A stretch of DNA of 54,617 bases from AWTP1-13 sp035258605 (GCA_035258605.1 DATFXD010000048.1:1-54617), one strand, 5' to 3'; positions 1-8,584 are shown, counted from the stretch's first letter. The notes: a model not told the origin generated them from the letters alone. A program made the numbers and translations.

Positions 1-54
1 GATGAGGACGAAAAAGGCCGCCGCAGCGCCTCCCAACCCGTATTTGCGAGCCAT
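1..54 (-). CDS. N-terminus of an unidentified protein, cut by the window edge
   Basis: Reading leftward from an ATG at 54, the frame stays open for all 18 codons to the window edge. It begins MARKYGLGGAAAAFFVLI, a short basic stretch followed by a small-residue/hydrophobic run, as at the start of a signal peptide or first membrane helix. An AAGGA-like ribosome-binding site lies about 11 bases upstream. It follows tctB on the same strand after about 165 bases, so it may be the last gene of that transport operon. Too little is visible to name it, and it could still be a chance frame. Confidence 0.4.
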   Translation of the reverse strand, partial: MARKYGLGGAAAAFFVLI

Positions 55-218
55 AGGCGAGCCTGTCCTTCGCTGGCAAGGGATCACGATAATATCATCA
101 AACGCGAGATATATGGCTCTCGTCACAGGGTCGCCAAGTTAATCCTTGTCCACTTCCGCTCAGCATCGAGGCGCGAGCGTGGCCGAACCGGCGATTTTGT
201 CGCGGGGGGCGGGACCCC

Positions 219-728
219 TCAATACCCAAGCCAGGCCTCGAGCGGCCCCTTTGGCAGTGGCACCAGGAACCAGCGCTCGAACATGAAGAACAGGGCGACG
301 GCGATGCCGGTCCCGGTCAGCACGCCCTTCCAGATCGCATAGCCGCCGAAGTACCACATGAACAGCGCCACATAGATGGCGCTGGCGACGTAAATGCCGA
401 TGCTGCCGATGGCGCCGACATAGACCAGCAGGGGCACCAGCACGAGGATGATCTTGAGGAGCGCCGCACCGCTGACAAAGGCAATGCCGCTGCCGGCGCC
501 CTGGATGGCGGCACGGTAGAGATTAACCAAGCTGGCAGCGGCCATCGCCACGGCAATGTAGAAGGGGAAATAACCGGGTTCGGGGCCATCGGATTCCCAG
601 CCCATGCCGAGCCGCAGGCTGTCGGCGATCACGACGCCGCTGACCACGAGAAACAGCAGCGCCACCACGATTTCCATGCTGCGCTTGCTGACAATGCCGC
701 GGTCTTGACTGTGGTCGGCGTCGTTCAT
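219..728 (-). CDS. tctB: TctB-family small membrane subunit of a tripartite tricarboxylate transporter
   Basis: The 169-residue product is the small integral-membrane subunit of a TTT carrier, which works with the large channel TctA and the periplasmic receptor TctC. Four hydrophobic segments are visible, at about residues 18-37, 53-72, 87-105 and 108-160 (the last is probably two helices). The segment order and the GPEPGYFPFYIAV stretch near residue 48 are typical of the family, and so is the length. It is the last recognised gene of a tctA-tctC-tctB operon, 94 bases after tctC. The order differs from the classic tctC-tctB-tctA. The family is clear, but the substrate cannot be read from the sequence. 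Confidence 0.88.
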   Translation of the reverse strand: MNDADHSQDRGIVSKRSMEIVVALLFLVVSGVVIADSLRLGMGWESDGPEPGYFPFYIAVAMAAASLVNLYRAAIQGAGSGIAFVSGAALLKIILVLVPLLVYVGAIGSIGIYVASAIYVALFMWYFGGYAIWKGVLTGTGIAVALFFMFERWFLVPLPKGPLEAWLGY

Positions 729-822
729 GGTTCGTGTCGCTCATCTTGAAGATGGTTCAAGAGCGGGTTCCCGCGCGCGCCTTGACGCTGTTGGGCGGCG
801 GCGCGCGCGGAGGACGCCTTCC

Positions 823-1842
823 TCACCTCTTGGCGAGAAAACCGGCTTCGGCCATCAGATCGTGGTGGGTCTTCTCGGCACCCTCGAGCCAGTGCACGTA
901 GGGTTCGCCGGACATCATGGTCGGATTGTAGGCACCCTTCTCCATGTAGTCCTTCCAGTCCTCGGTGGCGGCAACCTTCTTGAACAGGTCGACGTAGAAT
1001 GCGGCCTGCTCCTTGGAGATGCCAGGCGGGCCGAATACGCCGCGCAGCATCTGGTACTCGACGTTGATGCCGGCTTCCTTGCAGGTTGGAATGTCCGACC
1101 ACGCCATGTTGGCGGTGACCTTGTCGGTGTAGGTCGAGCGCTTGTCATCGAACAGGCACAGCGGCCTGAGCGACCCCGCCCGCCATTGCGCCACCGCTTC
1201 GATCGGGTTGTTGACGCTGGAATCGATGTGCTTGCCGACCAACTGCACGGCGACGTCGCCGCCGCCCTTGAACGGCACGTAGGTCAGCTTCTTGGGAGTG
1301 GTTAGGCGTTCCAGCGCGACGGTGATGATTTGATCTTCCTGCTTGGAGCCGGTGCCGCCCATCTTGAACTTGCGGTCATCCGCACCTTTGACGGCGTCAA
1401 GGTAGTCCTTGGCCGATTTGAACGGTGCTTCGCTGTTGACCCACAGCACGAATTGGTCGAGCGCCAGCATGCTGAGTGGGGTCAGATCCTTCCAGTTGAA
1501 GGGCACGCCGGTGCCGAGCGGGGTCGTGAACAGGTTGGAAAGCGTGATGACGATCTTGTGCGGATCCTTGGCTGCTCCTTTGATCTCGAGGAAGCCCTCC
1601 GCGCCGGCGCCGCCCGGCTTGTTGATCACCACCATCGGCTGTTTCATGAGGTTGTGCTTGGCAATCACCCCCTGCACGAAGCGCGCCATCTGATCGGCGC
1701 CGCCGCCGGTGCCGGCGGGAACGATGAATTCCACCGGCTTGGTCGGCTCCCAGGCCTGCGCCGTCACCGGCGATAGCACCAGCATGAGCGCGGCAGCGGT
1801 TGCGCTCGCGCCTGCCAGTCCTGATTTGACGTATGGCAGCAT
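823..1842 (-). CDS. tctC: TctC/Bug-family periplasmic solute receptor
   Basis: The 339-residue product has a Sec signal peptide (basic start, hydrophobic core, probable cleavage after AQA at residue 30). A Bug-type binding fold follows, beginning WEPTKPVEFIVPAGTGGGAD. The GTGGGADQMAR stretch after the first strand is the family's carboxylate-binding loop. The start has a strong AAGGAGG ribosome-binding site about 7 bases upstream. Bug receptors capture di- and tricarboxylates or other organic acids and deliver them to TctAB. The gene lies between tctA and tctB. Because the neighbouring operon degrades oxalate, a small carboxylate ligand is an attractive guess, but nothing in the protein proves it. 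Confidence 0.92.
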   Translation of the reverse strand: MLPYVKSGLAGASATAAALMLVLSPVTAQAWEPTKPVEFIVPAGTGGGADQMARFVQGVIAKHNLMKQPMVVINKPGGAGAEGFLEIKGAAKDPHKIVITLSNLFTTPLGTGVPFNWKDLTPLSMLALDQFVLWVNSEAPFKSAKDYLDAVKGADDRKFKMGGTGSKQEDQIITVALERLTTPKKLTYVPFKGGGDVAVQLVGKHIDSSVNNPIEAVAQWRAGSLRPLCLFDDKRSTYTDKVTANMAWSDIPTCKEAGINVEYQMLRGVFGPPGISKEQAAFYVDLFKKVAATEDWKDYMEKGAYNPTMMSGEPYVHWLEGAEKTHHDLMAEAGFLAKR

Positions 1843-1880
1843 GGGTTTCCTCCTTGTCGTTTGACGGTTCTTGGGGGTGA

Positions 1881-3386
1881 CTAACCGGCGATCCTGCGCG
1901 GACGAACGGCGCGCAACAGCGAGCCCAGCAGCGGCCAGAACAACATCAACAGGCCGAGCGTCATGATGCCGCCAACCAAGGCATTCGAGAAAAAGATCGT
2001 GACGCTGCCCTGTGAGATCAGCATGGCTTGGCGGAAGGAGCTCTCGGCTTGATCGCCGAGCACCAGCGCGAGCACCATCGGCGCCAGCGGATAGCCGAGT
2101 TTATTGAAGCTGTAGCCGACGACGCCGAACACCACCATCAGCCACACGTCAAACATGGCGTTGTTGACGGTATAGGCGCCGACCGCGCAAATCACCATGA
2201 TGACCGGGGCGATGATCGAGAACGGCACCCGCAAGATGGCGGCGAACAGCGGCACGCAGGTCAACACCACGACCAGCCCGGCAATATTGCCGAGATACAT
2301 GCTGGCGATCAGCCCCCAGACGAACTCCTTCTGTTCCACGAACAGTAACGGTCCAGGTTGCAGCCCCCAGATCAAAAGCCCGCCGAGCAGCACCGCCGCG
2401 GTTGGCGATCCGGGAATGCCCAAGGTCAGCATCGGCAACAGGGCGCTGGTGCCGGCGGCGTGCGCCGCCGTCTCCGGCGCCACCACGCCCTCGATGGTGC
2501 CCTTGCCGAAGGCATCGCCCTGTTTGGAAAAGCGCTTGGCAAGACCGTAGCTCATGAACGAGGCAGGGGTGGCGCCGCCGGGCGTGATGCCCATCCAGCA
2601 GCCGATCAGGCAGCTCCTGAGCGAGGTTAGCCAATAGCGCGGCAACAGCGCCCAGGTTCTGAGCACGGCATCGAGCCGCAACTTGCCGTCGGCACCCTTG
2701 AACTCCAGCCCCTCTTCGATCGAGTTCAGCATTTCGCCGATGCCAAACAGGCCGATCACGGCGATCAGGAAGCCGAAGCCCTTGAGCAGCTCGACGAAGC
2801 CGAAGGTCATGCGCAATTGGCCGGTCACGGTGTCGAGCCCAACCGCCGCCAGGGCAAACCCCAGGCACATCGATGCGATGGTCTTGGCCGGGCTGCCGCG
2901 CCCCATGCCAATGAAACTGGCGAAGGTCAAAAACTGCACGGCAAAGAACTCCGCCGGGCCGAAGCGCAAGGCGAACTTGGCCACCAGGGGCGCGAGGAAG
3001 GTGATGACAATGACGGCAAACAGTGCGCCAACGAACGATGAGGTGAAGGCCGCCGTCAGCGCCGCATCGGCTTTGCCCTTCTGGGCCATCGGATGGCCGT
3101 CGAAGGTGGTCGCGACCGACCACGGCTCGCCGGGAATGTTAAACAGGATCGAGGTGATGGCACCGCCGAACAAGGCGCCCCAGTAGATGCACGATAACAT
3201 GATGATGGCCGATGTCGGCGGCATCGAGAAGGTCAGCGGCAGCAAAATAGCCACACCGTTGGCGCCGCCGAGCCCCGGCAGTACGCCGATGATGACCCCC
3301 AACAGAATGCCGATCATCATCAGGAAGACGTTGTACCAGCTGAGTGCGACGGCAAAGCCACCCAACAGCGAGGCGATATCTTCCAC
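1881..3386 (-). CDS. tctA: TctA-family large membrane subunit of a tripartite tricarboxylate transporter
   Basis: The product is a polytopic inner-membrane protein of about 501 residues with roughly 12 hydrophobic segments. It carries the TctA signatures GVLPGLGGANGVAILLPL near the N-terminus, GITPGGATPASFMSYG in the middle and GIPGSPTAAVLLGG further on. The frame is open up to 3485, but the extra 33 residues are charged and not like the family. A GTG at 3386 gives the expected N-terminus (EDIASLLGGFAVAL) and has a purine-rich AAGAAAGAGA stretch upstream, so I chose it. It is the first gene of the operon and starts about 80 bases from a palindromic operator that the divergent GntR protein probably binds. 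Confidence 0.92.
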   Translation of the reverse strand: MEDIASLLGGFAVALSWYNVFLMMIGILLGVIIGVLPGLGGANGVAILLPLTFSMPPTSAIIMLSCIYWGALFGGAITSILFNIPGEPWSVATTFDGHPMAQKGKADAALTAAFTSSFVGALFAVIVITFLAPLVAKFALRFGPAEFFAVQFLTFASFIGMGRGSPAKTIASMCLGFALAAVGLDTVTGQLRMTFGFVELLKGFGFLIAVIGLFGIGEMLNSIEEGLEFKGADGKLRLDAVLRTWALLPRYWLTSLRSCLIGCWMGITPGGATPASFMSYGLAKRFSKQGDAFGKGTIEGVVAPETAAHAAGTSALLPMLTLGIPGSPTAAVLLGGLLIWGLQPGPLLFVEQKEFVWGLIASMYLGNIAGLVVVLTCVPLFAAILRVPFSIIAPVIMVICAVGAYTVNNAMFDVWLMVVFGVVGYSFNKLGYPLAPMVLALVLGDQAESSFRQAMLISQGSVTIFFSNALVGGIMTLGLLMLFWPLLGSLLRAVRPRRIAG

Positions 3387-3467
3387 TGCCTGTCTCTTTC
3401 TTGGTCGTTTCCAATCGGGTGACGCTCTGTTTGGCCCGCCGGCGACGGCGGTGGCATCACCCTTGTC

Positions 3468-3477
3468 TGGTATACCA
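3468..3477. promoter_or_regulatory. GntR/FCD operator, copy 1 (tctA side)
   Basis: TGGTATACCA is a perfect 10-bp palindrome that fits the TNGTNNNACNA-like sites of FadR/VanR-type GntR repressors. An identical copy lies exactly 140 bp away at 3608. Both lie between divergent tctA and the GntR gene. That the adjacent regulator binds here is inference. Confidence 0.65.
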
Positions 3478-3607
3478 TGTGCCAATTAACCGGGCGGCGC
3501 AACACTCCGTTTGGCGCAAATTGCCGCCGCATTTTTGCGAATCGTTGGCAACATCTGATTTTCCTGCTAAGCGCGTCCGGCTTGTCCAGGCCGATGCGCG
3601 TGGTGTA

Positions 3608-3617
3608 TGGTATACCA
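3608..3617. promoter_or_regulatory. GntR/FCD operator, copy 2 (gntR side)
   Basis: This is a second exact TGGTATACCA palindrome, about 57 bases upstream of the GntR start. With the copy at 3468 it frames the intergenic region, which suits autoregulation plus control of the divergent transporter. Two sites 140 bp apart could allow DNA looping by a dimeric repressor, which is inference. Confidence 0.65.
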
Positions 3618-3632
3618 GAAACCACGGATCGC

Positions 3633-3668
3633 GCCGGTAAGGTGGGGTAAGCCGGTAAGGTGGGGTAA
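3633..3668 (+). repeat. Perfect 18-bp tandem duplication just upstream of the gntR start
   Basis: The unit GCCGGTAAGGTGGGGTAA occurs twice head to tail (3633-3650 and 3651-3668) and ends five bases before the GTG start of the regulator. Each copy contains AAGG and GGTGGGG purine stretches that resemble a ribosome-binding site. The duplication therefore changes the translation-initiation region of the regulator. Confidence 0.8.
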
Positions 3669-3673
3669 GAAGG

Positions 3674-4360
3674 GTGGCCGATACCGAGCTTAAGATTGCT
3701 CCCATTGGCGAGGGCATCAGTCTCAAGGCGCGCGCCTATGAGGCGCTAAAATCGGCGATCCTCAACATGAACATCTACGCCGAAGCGGCCGAATTGCGCC
3801 TCGATGAGCGCGATTTGTCGCAGCGCTTTGGCGTCAGCCGCACGCCGCTCAGAGAAGCTCTGGCCCAGCTCGATCAAGAAGGCCTGGTGCGCATCGTGGC
3901 GCGGCGCGGCATTTTCATCGTGCGCAAGACCAAGGCGCAGATCCTCGACATGATCACGGTGTGGGCCGCGCTGGAAAGCATGGCGGCCCGGCTTGCCACC
4001 GAGCAGGCCGGCGGCGACGAGATCGCGCAACTGCATGCCCTGGTCGACCAGTTTTCGCAGGACGAGATCGCCCGCAAAATGGGCGAATACTCCGACGCCA
4101 ACATCAAGTTCCACCAGGCCATCATCGGCCTTGGCAAATGTCCTCTGATCGTGGAGATGAGCAACGATCTCTTCTTCCACATGCGCGCCATCCGCCAACG
4201 GACGATCTTTGAACAGGATCGTGCCAAGCGCTCGATCGTTGATCACAAGGAGATCGTGGCGGCGCTCGAGGCGCGCGATACTGAACGGGCCGAGCGGCTG
4301 GTGCGCCAGCATACGCTGCGCCTGCGCGATCACGTCGATCGTTACGTCAATCTTGACTAA
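3674..4360 (+). CDS. GntR-family transcriptional regulator, FCD (FadR C-terminal) type
   Basis: The 228-residue product has an N-terminal winged helix-turn-helix (LSQRFGVSRTPLREALAQL, about residues 52-70, then the wing ARRGIFIV). A helical FCD ligand-binding domain follows, about residues 85-220, with family metal/ligand positions such as the H of KFHQAI and the late H of VRQHTLRLRDH. Such proteins sense small carboxylates and usually repress their own gene and neighbours. It starts at a GTG beside an 18-bp duplication and shares an intergenic region containing two TGGTATACCA palindromes with tctA. The oxalate operon follows on the same strand after about 200 bases, so it may control both sides. 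Confidence 0.9.
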   Translation: MADTELKIAPIGEGISLKARAYEALKSAILNMNIYAEAAELRLDERDLSQRFGVSRTPLREALAQLDQEGLVRIVARRGIFIVRKTKAQILDMITVWAALESMAARLATEQAGGDEIAQLHALVDQFSQDEIARKMGEYSDANIKFHQAIIGLGKCPLIVEMSNDLFFHMRAIRQRTIFEQDRAKRSIVDHKEIVAALEARDTERAERLVRQHTLRLRDHVDRYVNLD

Positions 4361-4566
4361 GCGGAAACGAACGGTGGCAGATCGAGGTTCAGACCAGAGG
4401 CGACGCGCGCGGTCGGCTGCCGTGGTGAGGGCAACGTCCACCCCGCCCAGCCCGGCGCCCCCCGCCCGGGCGGTTGGCGGCAGCCTTGGCGCAGATCCGA
4501 GCCGCCGGCGCGGCGCCGGCGAGACCGAGGCCATAGCAAGCAAGAATGCAGAGGGAGGTTAGAAAG

Positions 4567-6309
4567 ATGCCCGCAGCAGTAGAGAGCGTAGCAGCCAAGC
4601 CGGCCGCCGCGGAGCAGGAGCTGACCGATGGCTTTCATCTCGTCATCGATGCGCTGAAGCTCAACGGCATTAAGACGATTTACGGCGTACCTGGCATTCC
4701 GATTACGGACTTTGGTCGCATGGCGCAGGCCGCCGGCATTCGCGTGCTCTCCTTCCGACACGAACAGAACGCCGGTAATGCCGCGGCCATCGCTGGCTAT
4801 CTCACCAAACAGCCTGGCGTCTGCCTCACGGTGTCGGCGCCCGGGTTTCTCAATGGCCTGACCGCGCTGGCCAATGCCACCACCAACTGCTTCCCGATGA
4901 TCCTGATCTCGGGTTCCTCGGAGCGCGAGATCGTCGACCTGCAGCAGGGCGACTATGAGGAGATGGACCAGCTGGCGATTGCCAAGCCGTTGTGTAAGGC
5001 GGCGTTCCGGGTGCTGCACGCGGCAGACATCGGCATCGGCGTTGCGCGCGCCATCCGCGCCGCGGTGTCGGGGCGTCCCGGCGGCGTCTACCTCGACTTG
5101 CCGGCCAAGCTGTTCGCGCAGGTGATGGAGGCCGGAGCCGGCGCCAAGTCCCTGGTCAAGGTGATCGACCCAGCACCGGCGCAATTGCCCGATCCGGCGG
5201 CGGTCAAGCGCGCGCTCGAGGTGCTGAAAGGCGGCAAGCGCCCGTTGATCATTCTTGGCAAGGGTGCCGCCTACGCCCAGGCCGATGCGCCGATTAGAGC
5301 GCTCATCGAAAACACCGGCATTCCGTTCCTGCCGATGAGCATGGCAAAGGGCCTCTTACCCGACACGCATCCCCAGTGTGCCGGCGCCGCCCGCTCCACC
5401 GTATTGAAAGAGTCCGATGTCGTGCTCTTGATCGGGGCGCGCCTCAACTGGCTGTTGTCGCACGGCAAGGGCAACAGCTGGGGGGCGCCGGGATCGAAGA
5501 AGTTCATCCAGATCGACATCGAACCCAAGGAGATGGACAGCAACGTCGAGATCGCCGCTCCCGTAGTCGGCGACATCGGCTCGTGTGTATCGGCGCTGCT
5601 GGAGGGCATCGACCGCAGTTGGCCGTCGCCGCCGGCCGAGTGGACCGGCGCCGTCAAGGCGAAACGGGAAGAGAATATCGCCAAGATGGCGCCGCGACTG
5701 ATGAAGAATTCGGCGCCGATGGACTTTCATGCGGCGCTTGGGGCATTGCGCACGGTCATCAAAGAGCGGCCCGATGCCATCCTCGTCAACGAGGGCGCCA
5801 ACACGCTCGACTTGGCGCGGGGGGTGATCGACATGTATCAGCCGCGCCGGCGGCTCGACGTCGGCACCTGGGGCGTGATGGGCGTCGGCATGGGGTTTGC
5901 CATCGCCGCTGCGGTCGAGACCGGAAAGCCGGTGCTTGCGATCGAAGGCGACAGCGCCTTTGGCTTTTCTGGCATGGAGGTCGAGACCATCTGCCGCTAT
6001 GACCTGCCGGTGTGCGTCGTCGTGTTCAACAACAACGGCATCTATCGCGGCACCGATGTCAACGCCGCCGGCGGTGTCGACCCGGCCACCACCGTGTTCG
6101 TCAAGGATTCCCGCTACGACAAGATGATAGAGGCGTTCGGCGGCGTCGGGGTGCATGTGACCACGCCAGACGAGCTGAAGCGGGCCGTCGACAAGGCAAT
6201 GGATAGCGGCCGGCCGACCCTGATCAACGCCGTCATCGATCCGGCGGCCGGTAGCGAAAGCGGCCGCATCGGCAACCTCAACCCGCAAAGCGTGGTGAAA
6301 AGGAAGTAG
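4567..6309 (+). CDS. oxc: Oxalyl-CoA decarboxylase
   Basis: This thiamine-diphosphate enzyme of about 580 residues converts oxalyl-CoA to formyl-CoA and CO2. The N-terminal domain has the FRHEQNAGNAAAIAGY stretch, with the cofactor-activating Glu at about residue 66. The C-terminal domain has the ThDP/Mg motif starting GDSAFGF and ending FNNNG. The cofactor-facing segment GTWGVMGVGMGFAIAAAVE and IYRGTDVNA are typical of Oxc rather than of acetolactate synthase. I chose the ATG at 4567 because a GAGGGAGG ribosome-binding site stands 8 bases before it; the ATG at 4546 lies upstream of that site. It heads the operon oxc-frc-formyltransferase-fhs, and frc follows within about a dozen bases. Confidence 0.96.
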   Translation: MPAAVESVAAKPAAAEQELTDGFHLVIDALKLNGIKTIYGVPGIPITDFGRMAQAAGIRVLSFRHEQNAGNAAAIAGYLTKQPGVCLTVSAPGFLNGLTALANATTNCFPMILISGSSEREIVDLQQGDYEEMDQLAIAKPLCKAAFRVLHAADIGIGVARAIRAAVSGRPGGVYLDLPAKLFAQVMEAGAGAKSLVKVIDPAPAQLPDPAAVKRALEVLKGGKRPLIILGKGAAYAQADAPIRALIENTGIPFLPMSMAKGLLPDTHPQCAGAARSTVLKESDVVLLIGARLNWLLSHGKGNSWGAPGSKKFIQIDIEPKEMDSNVEIAAPVVGDIGSCVSALLEGIDRSWPSPPAEWTGAVKAKREENIAKMAPRLMKNSAPMDFHAALGALRTVIKERPDAILVNEGANTLDLARGVIDMYQPRRRLDVGTWGVMGVGMGFAIAAAVETGKPVLAIEGDSAFGFSGMEVETICRYDLPVCVVVFNNNGIYRGTDVNAAGGVDPATTVFVKDSRYDKMIEAFGGVGVHVTTPDELKRAVDKAMDSGRPTLINAVIDPAAGSESGRIGNLNPQSVVKRK

Positions 6310-6320
6310 TGGAGCATAGC

Positions 6321-7595
6321 ATGGGCAAAGCACTCGAAGGCGTCCGCATCCTCGACTTCACACACGTGCAGTCGGGTCCGACCTGTACCCAGTTGTTGGC
6401 GTGGTTCGGCGCGGACGTAATCAAGGTGGAGCGGCCTGGTGTCGGCGACATTACGCGCGGACAGCTGGTCGACGTGAAGGGGGCAGATTCGCTCTACTTC
6501 ACCATGCTCAACCACAACAAACGCTCGATCACCATCGACAGCAAGAACAAGAAGGGGATGGAGATCCTGGAGCGGCTGGTGAAGTCGTGCGACGTGCTGG
6601 TCGAGAACTTCGCCCCGGGCGCGCTCGACCGCACGGGGCTCACCTGGCAGCGGATCCAGGAACTCAATCCGCGCATGATCTACGCTTCCGTGAAGGGCTT
6701 CGGTCCCGGACCATACGAAGACTGCAAGGTCTACGAGAACGTGGCGCAGTGCACCGGCGGCGCCGCCTCCACCACCGGCTTCCGCGATGGACCGCCGCTG
6801 GTGACGGGGGCGCAGATCGGCGACAGCGGCACCGGGCTGCACCTGGCGCTCGGCATCGTCACCGCGCTGTTCCACCGCACCGTCAGCGGCAAGGGTCAGC
6901 GGGTCACCTGCGCCATGCAGGATGGGGTGCTCAACCTGACCCGGGTCAAGATGCGCGATCAGCAGCGGCTGGCGCACGGACCCCTTACCGAATACAGCCA
7001 GTACGGCGAAGGCGTCGCCTTTGGTGACGCGGTGCCGCGCGCCGGCAACGACTCCGGTGGCGGCCAGCCCGGCCGCATCGTCAAATGCAAGGGCTGGGAG
7101 ACCGATCCCAACGCCTACATCTACTTCATCACCCAGGCTCCGGTGTGGGAGGCGATCTGCGACATTATCGGCGAGCCCGGCTGGAAGACGCATCCCGACT
7201 ACGCCAAGCCGCTGGCGCGACTGCCGCGGCTCAACGAGATCTTCGCGCGCATCGAACAATGGACCATGACCAAGACCAAGTTCGAGGCGATGGAGATCTT
7301 GAACAAATACGACATCCCGTGCGGACCGATCCTGTCCATGAAGGAATTGGCCGAGGACAAGTCGTTGCTCGCCACCGGTACCATGGTCGAGGTCGAGCAT
7401 CCGATCCGCGGCAAGTACCTGTCGGTCGGCAATCCGGTCAAGCTGTCGGCTTCGGCCTCGGAGGTGCGCCGCTCGCCGCTGTTGGGCGAGCACACCGACG
7501 AGGTGCTGGCCGAACTCGGCTACTCGACCGAAGAGATTGCGGCATTGGCGCAAGCCGGCGCCACCGCCGCATTGAAAAAGCAAGCGGCGGAGTAG
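6321..7595 (+). CDS. frc: Formyl-CoA:oxalate CoA-transferase
   Basis: This class III CoA-transferase of 424 residues moves CoA from formyl-CoA to oxalate, giving formate and oxalyl-CoA. With Oxc it completes the oxalate-decarboxylation cycle. The sequence follows known Frc proteins closely: LDFTHVQSGPTCTQLLAWFG at the start, the catalytic Asp168 in QIGDSGTG, and GGGQPGRIVKCKGWETDPN, which contains the glycine-rich loop that shields the aspartyl-CoA intermediates. The ATG at 6321 has an AGTGGAG site upstream; a GTG at 6309 that overlaps the oxc stop is an alternative adding four residues. The tight spacing suggests co-translation with oxc. Confidence 0.96.
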   Translation: MGKALEGVRILDFTHVQSGPTCTQLLAWFGADVIKVERPGVGDITRGQLVDVKGADSLYFTMLNHNKRSITIDSKNKKGMEILERLVKSCDVLVENFAPGALDRTGLTWQRIQELNPRMIYASVKGFGPGPYEDCKVYENVAQCTGGAASTTGFRDGPPLVTGAQIGDSGTGLHLALGIVTALFHRTVSGKGQRVTCAMQDGVLNLTRVKMRDQQRLAHGPLTEYSQYGEGVAFGDAVPRAGNDSGGGQPGRIVKCKGWETDPNAYIYFITQAPVWEAICDIIGEPGWKTHPDYAKPLARLPRLNEIFARIEQWTMTKTKFEAMEILNKYDIPCGPILSMKELAEDKSLLATGTMVEVEHPIRGKYLSVGNPVKLSASASEVRRSPLLGEHTDEVLAELGYSTEEIAALAQAGATAALKKQAAE

Positions 7596-7648
7596 CCATT
7601 CCGAGGCTCGCCGCGGCGAGCCCCGGCTGATCGAGCGGAGGCGTGGTG

Positions 7649-8584
7649 ATGCGAATCGTGGTGCATGGGCAGGAGGCCTTCGGCAAGGCCGTGCTGGAAA
7701 AGCTGCTCGAGCGGAAGGAGAACGTCGTGGCCGTGTTCTGCGCGCCCGACAAGGCCGGCCGAGCCGAGGATCCGCTCAAGGTGTTCGCCAAAGACAAGGG
7801 CTTGGCGGTGCATCAGCCCAAGAGCTGGAAAACTCCCGAAGCGGTCGAGCTCATGAAGTCGACCAACGCCGACCTGTGCATCATGGCGTACGTGACCCTG
7901 TTCGTGCCGCAGCCGGTGCTCGACGCACCCAAGCTCGGCACCATCCAGTATCATCCCTCGTTGCTGCCGCTTCACCGCGGCCCGTCCTCGATCAACTGGC
8001 CGATCGCCATGGGTCGCAGCGAGACCGGGCTCACCATCTTCTGGCCCGACGAGGGCTTGGATGAGGGACCGATCTTGTTGCAGAAGACAGTTGCTATCGG
8101 TCCCGACGAGACCTTAGGCGACGTCTATTTCAAGAAGCTGTTTCCGCTCGGCGTCGATGCCCTGATGGAAAGCCTCGATCTGGTGCGCGCCGGCAAGGCG
8201 CCGCGGGTGCCGCAGGATCATGGCAAGAAAACCTACGAGAGCTGGTTCAAGAAGGACGTTGCCGCGATCGACTGGTCGAAGCCGGTGGCCGACGTCTACA
8301 ACCTGATCCGGGCAGCCAACCCGGCGCCGGGCGCCTGGGGCACGATCAATGGGCAGAAGGTCGATATCTTCGACTCGGCCAAGGTCGCCGGCAGCGGCAC
8401 GCCAGGCGAGATTTTGGCGCTCGACGCCAACGGTATGACGATCGCCGCCGGCGGCGGCGCCATCCTGGCCAAGCGCCTGCGCGGCGCCGACGGCAAAAAG
8501 GTGGCAGCTGCCGAATGGGCCAATGCCGCCGGTATCAAGGCCGGCGATAGATTTGCCGCGCCAACAGCCAAGTCGAACGCTTAG
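7649..8584 (+). CDS. Formyltransferase-fold protein resembling the 10-formyl-THF hydrolase domain of FDH
   Basis: The 311-residue product has an N-terminal formyl-transferase fold (about 1-185) and a C-terminal Fmt-like domain (about 205-300). The core motif is YHPSLLPLHRGPSSINW with His102, and Asp138 sits in DEGLDEGPILLQK. These match the His/Asp pair of Fmt and of the hydrolase domain of 10-formyltetrahydrofolate dehydrogenase, and the order and wording of motifs are closer to the latter. Fmt has Asn and FDH has Ile two residues before the catalytic His; here it is Gln100. GGAGG stands 7 bases before the ATG at 7649. Its place between frc and fhs suggests a role in formyl transfer to or from folate, not initiator-tRNA formylation. 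The exact reaction is unknown. Confidence 0.85.
   Translation: MRIVVHGQEAFGKAVLEKLLERKENVVAVFCAPDKAGRAEDPLKVFAKDKGLAVHQPKSWKTPEAVELMKSTNADLCIMAYVTLFVPQPVLDAPKLGTIQYHPSLLPLHRGPSSINWPIAMGRSETGLTIFWPDEGLDEGPILLQKTVAIGPDETLGDVYFKKLFPLGVDALMESLDLVRAGKAPRVPQDHGKKTYESWFKKDVAAIDWSKPVADVYNLIRAANPAPGAWGTINGQKVDIFDSAKVAGSGTPGEILALDANGMTIAAGGGAILAKRLRGADGKKVAAAEWANAAGIKAGDRFAAPTAKSNA

Noticed and set aside
6114..7583. Long minus-strand open frame opposite frc (489 codons)
   Set aside because: It lies fully antisense to a well-matched frc gene; its translation is His/Arg/Gly-rich with no domain. Strong G/C third-position bias produces such mirror frames.
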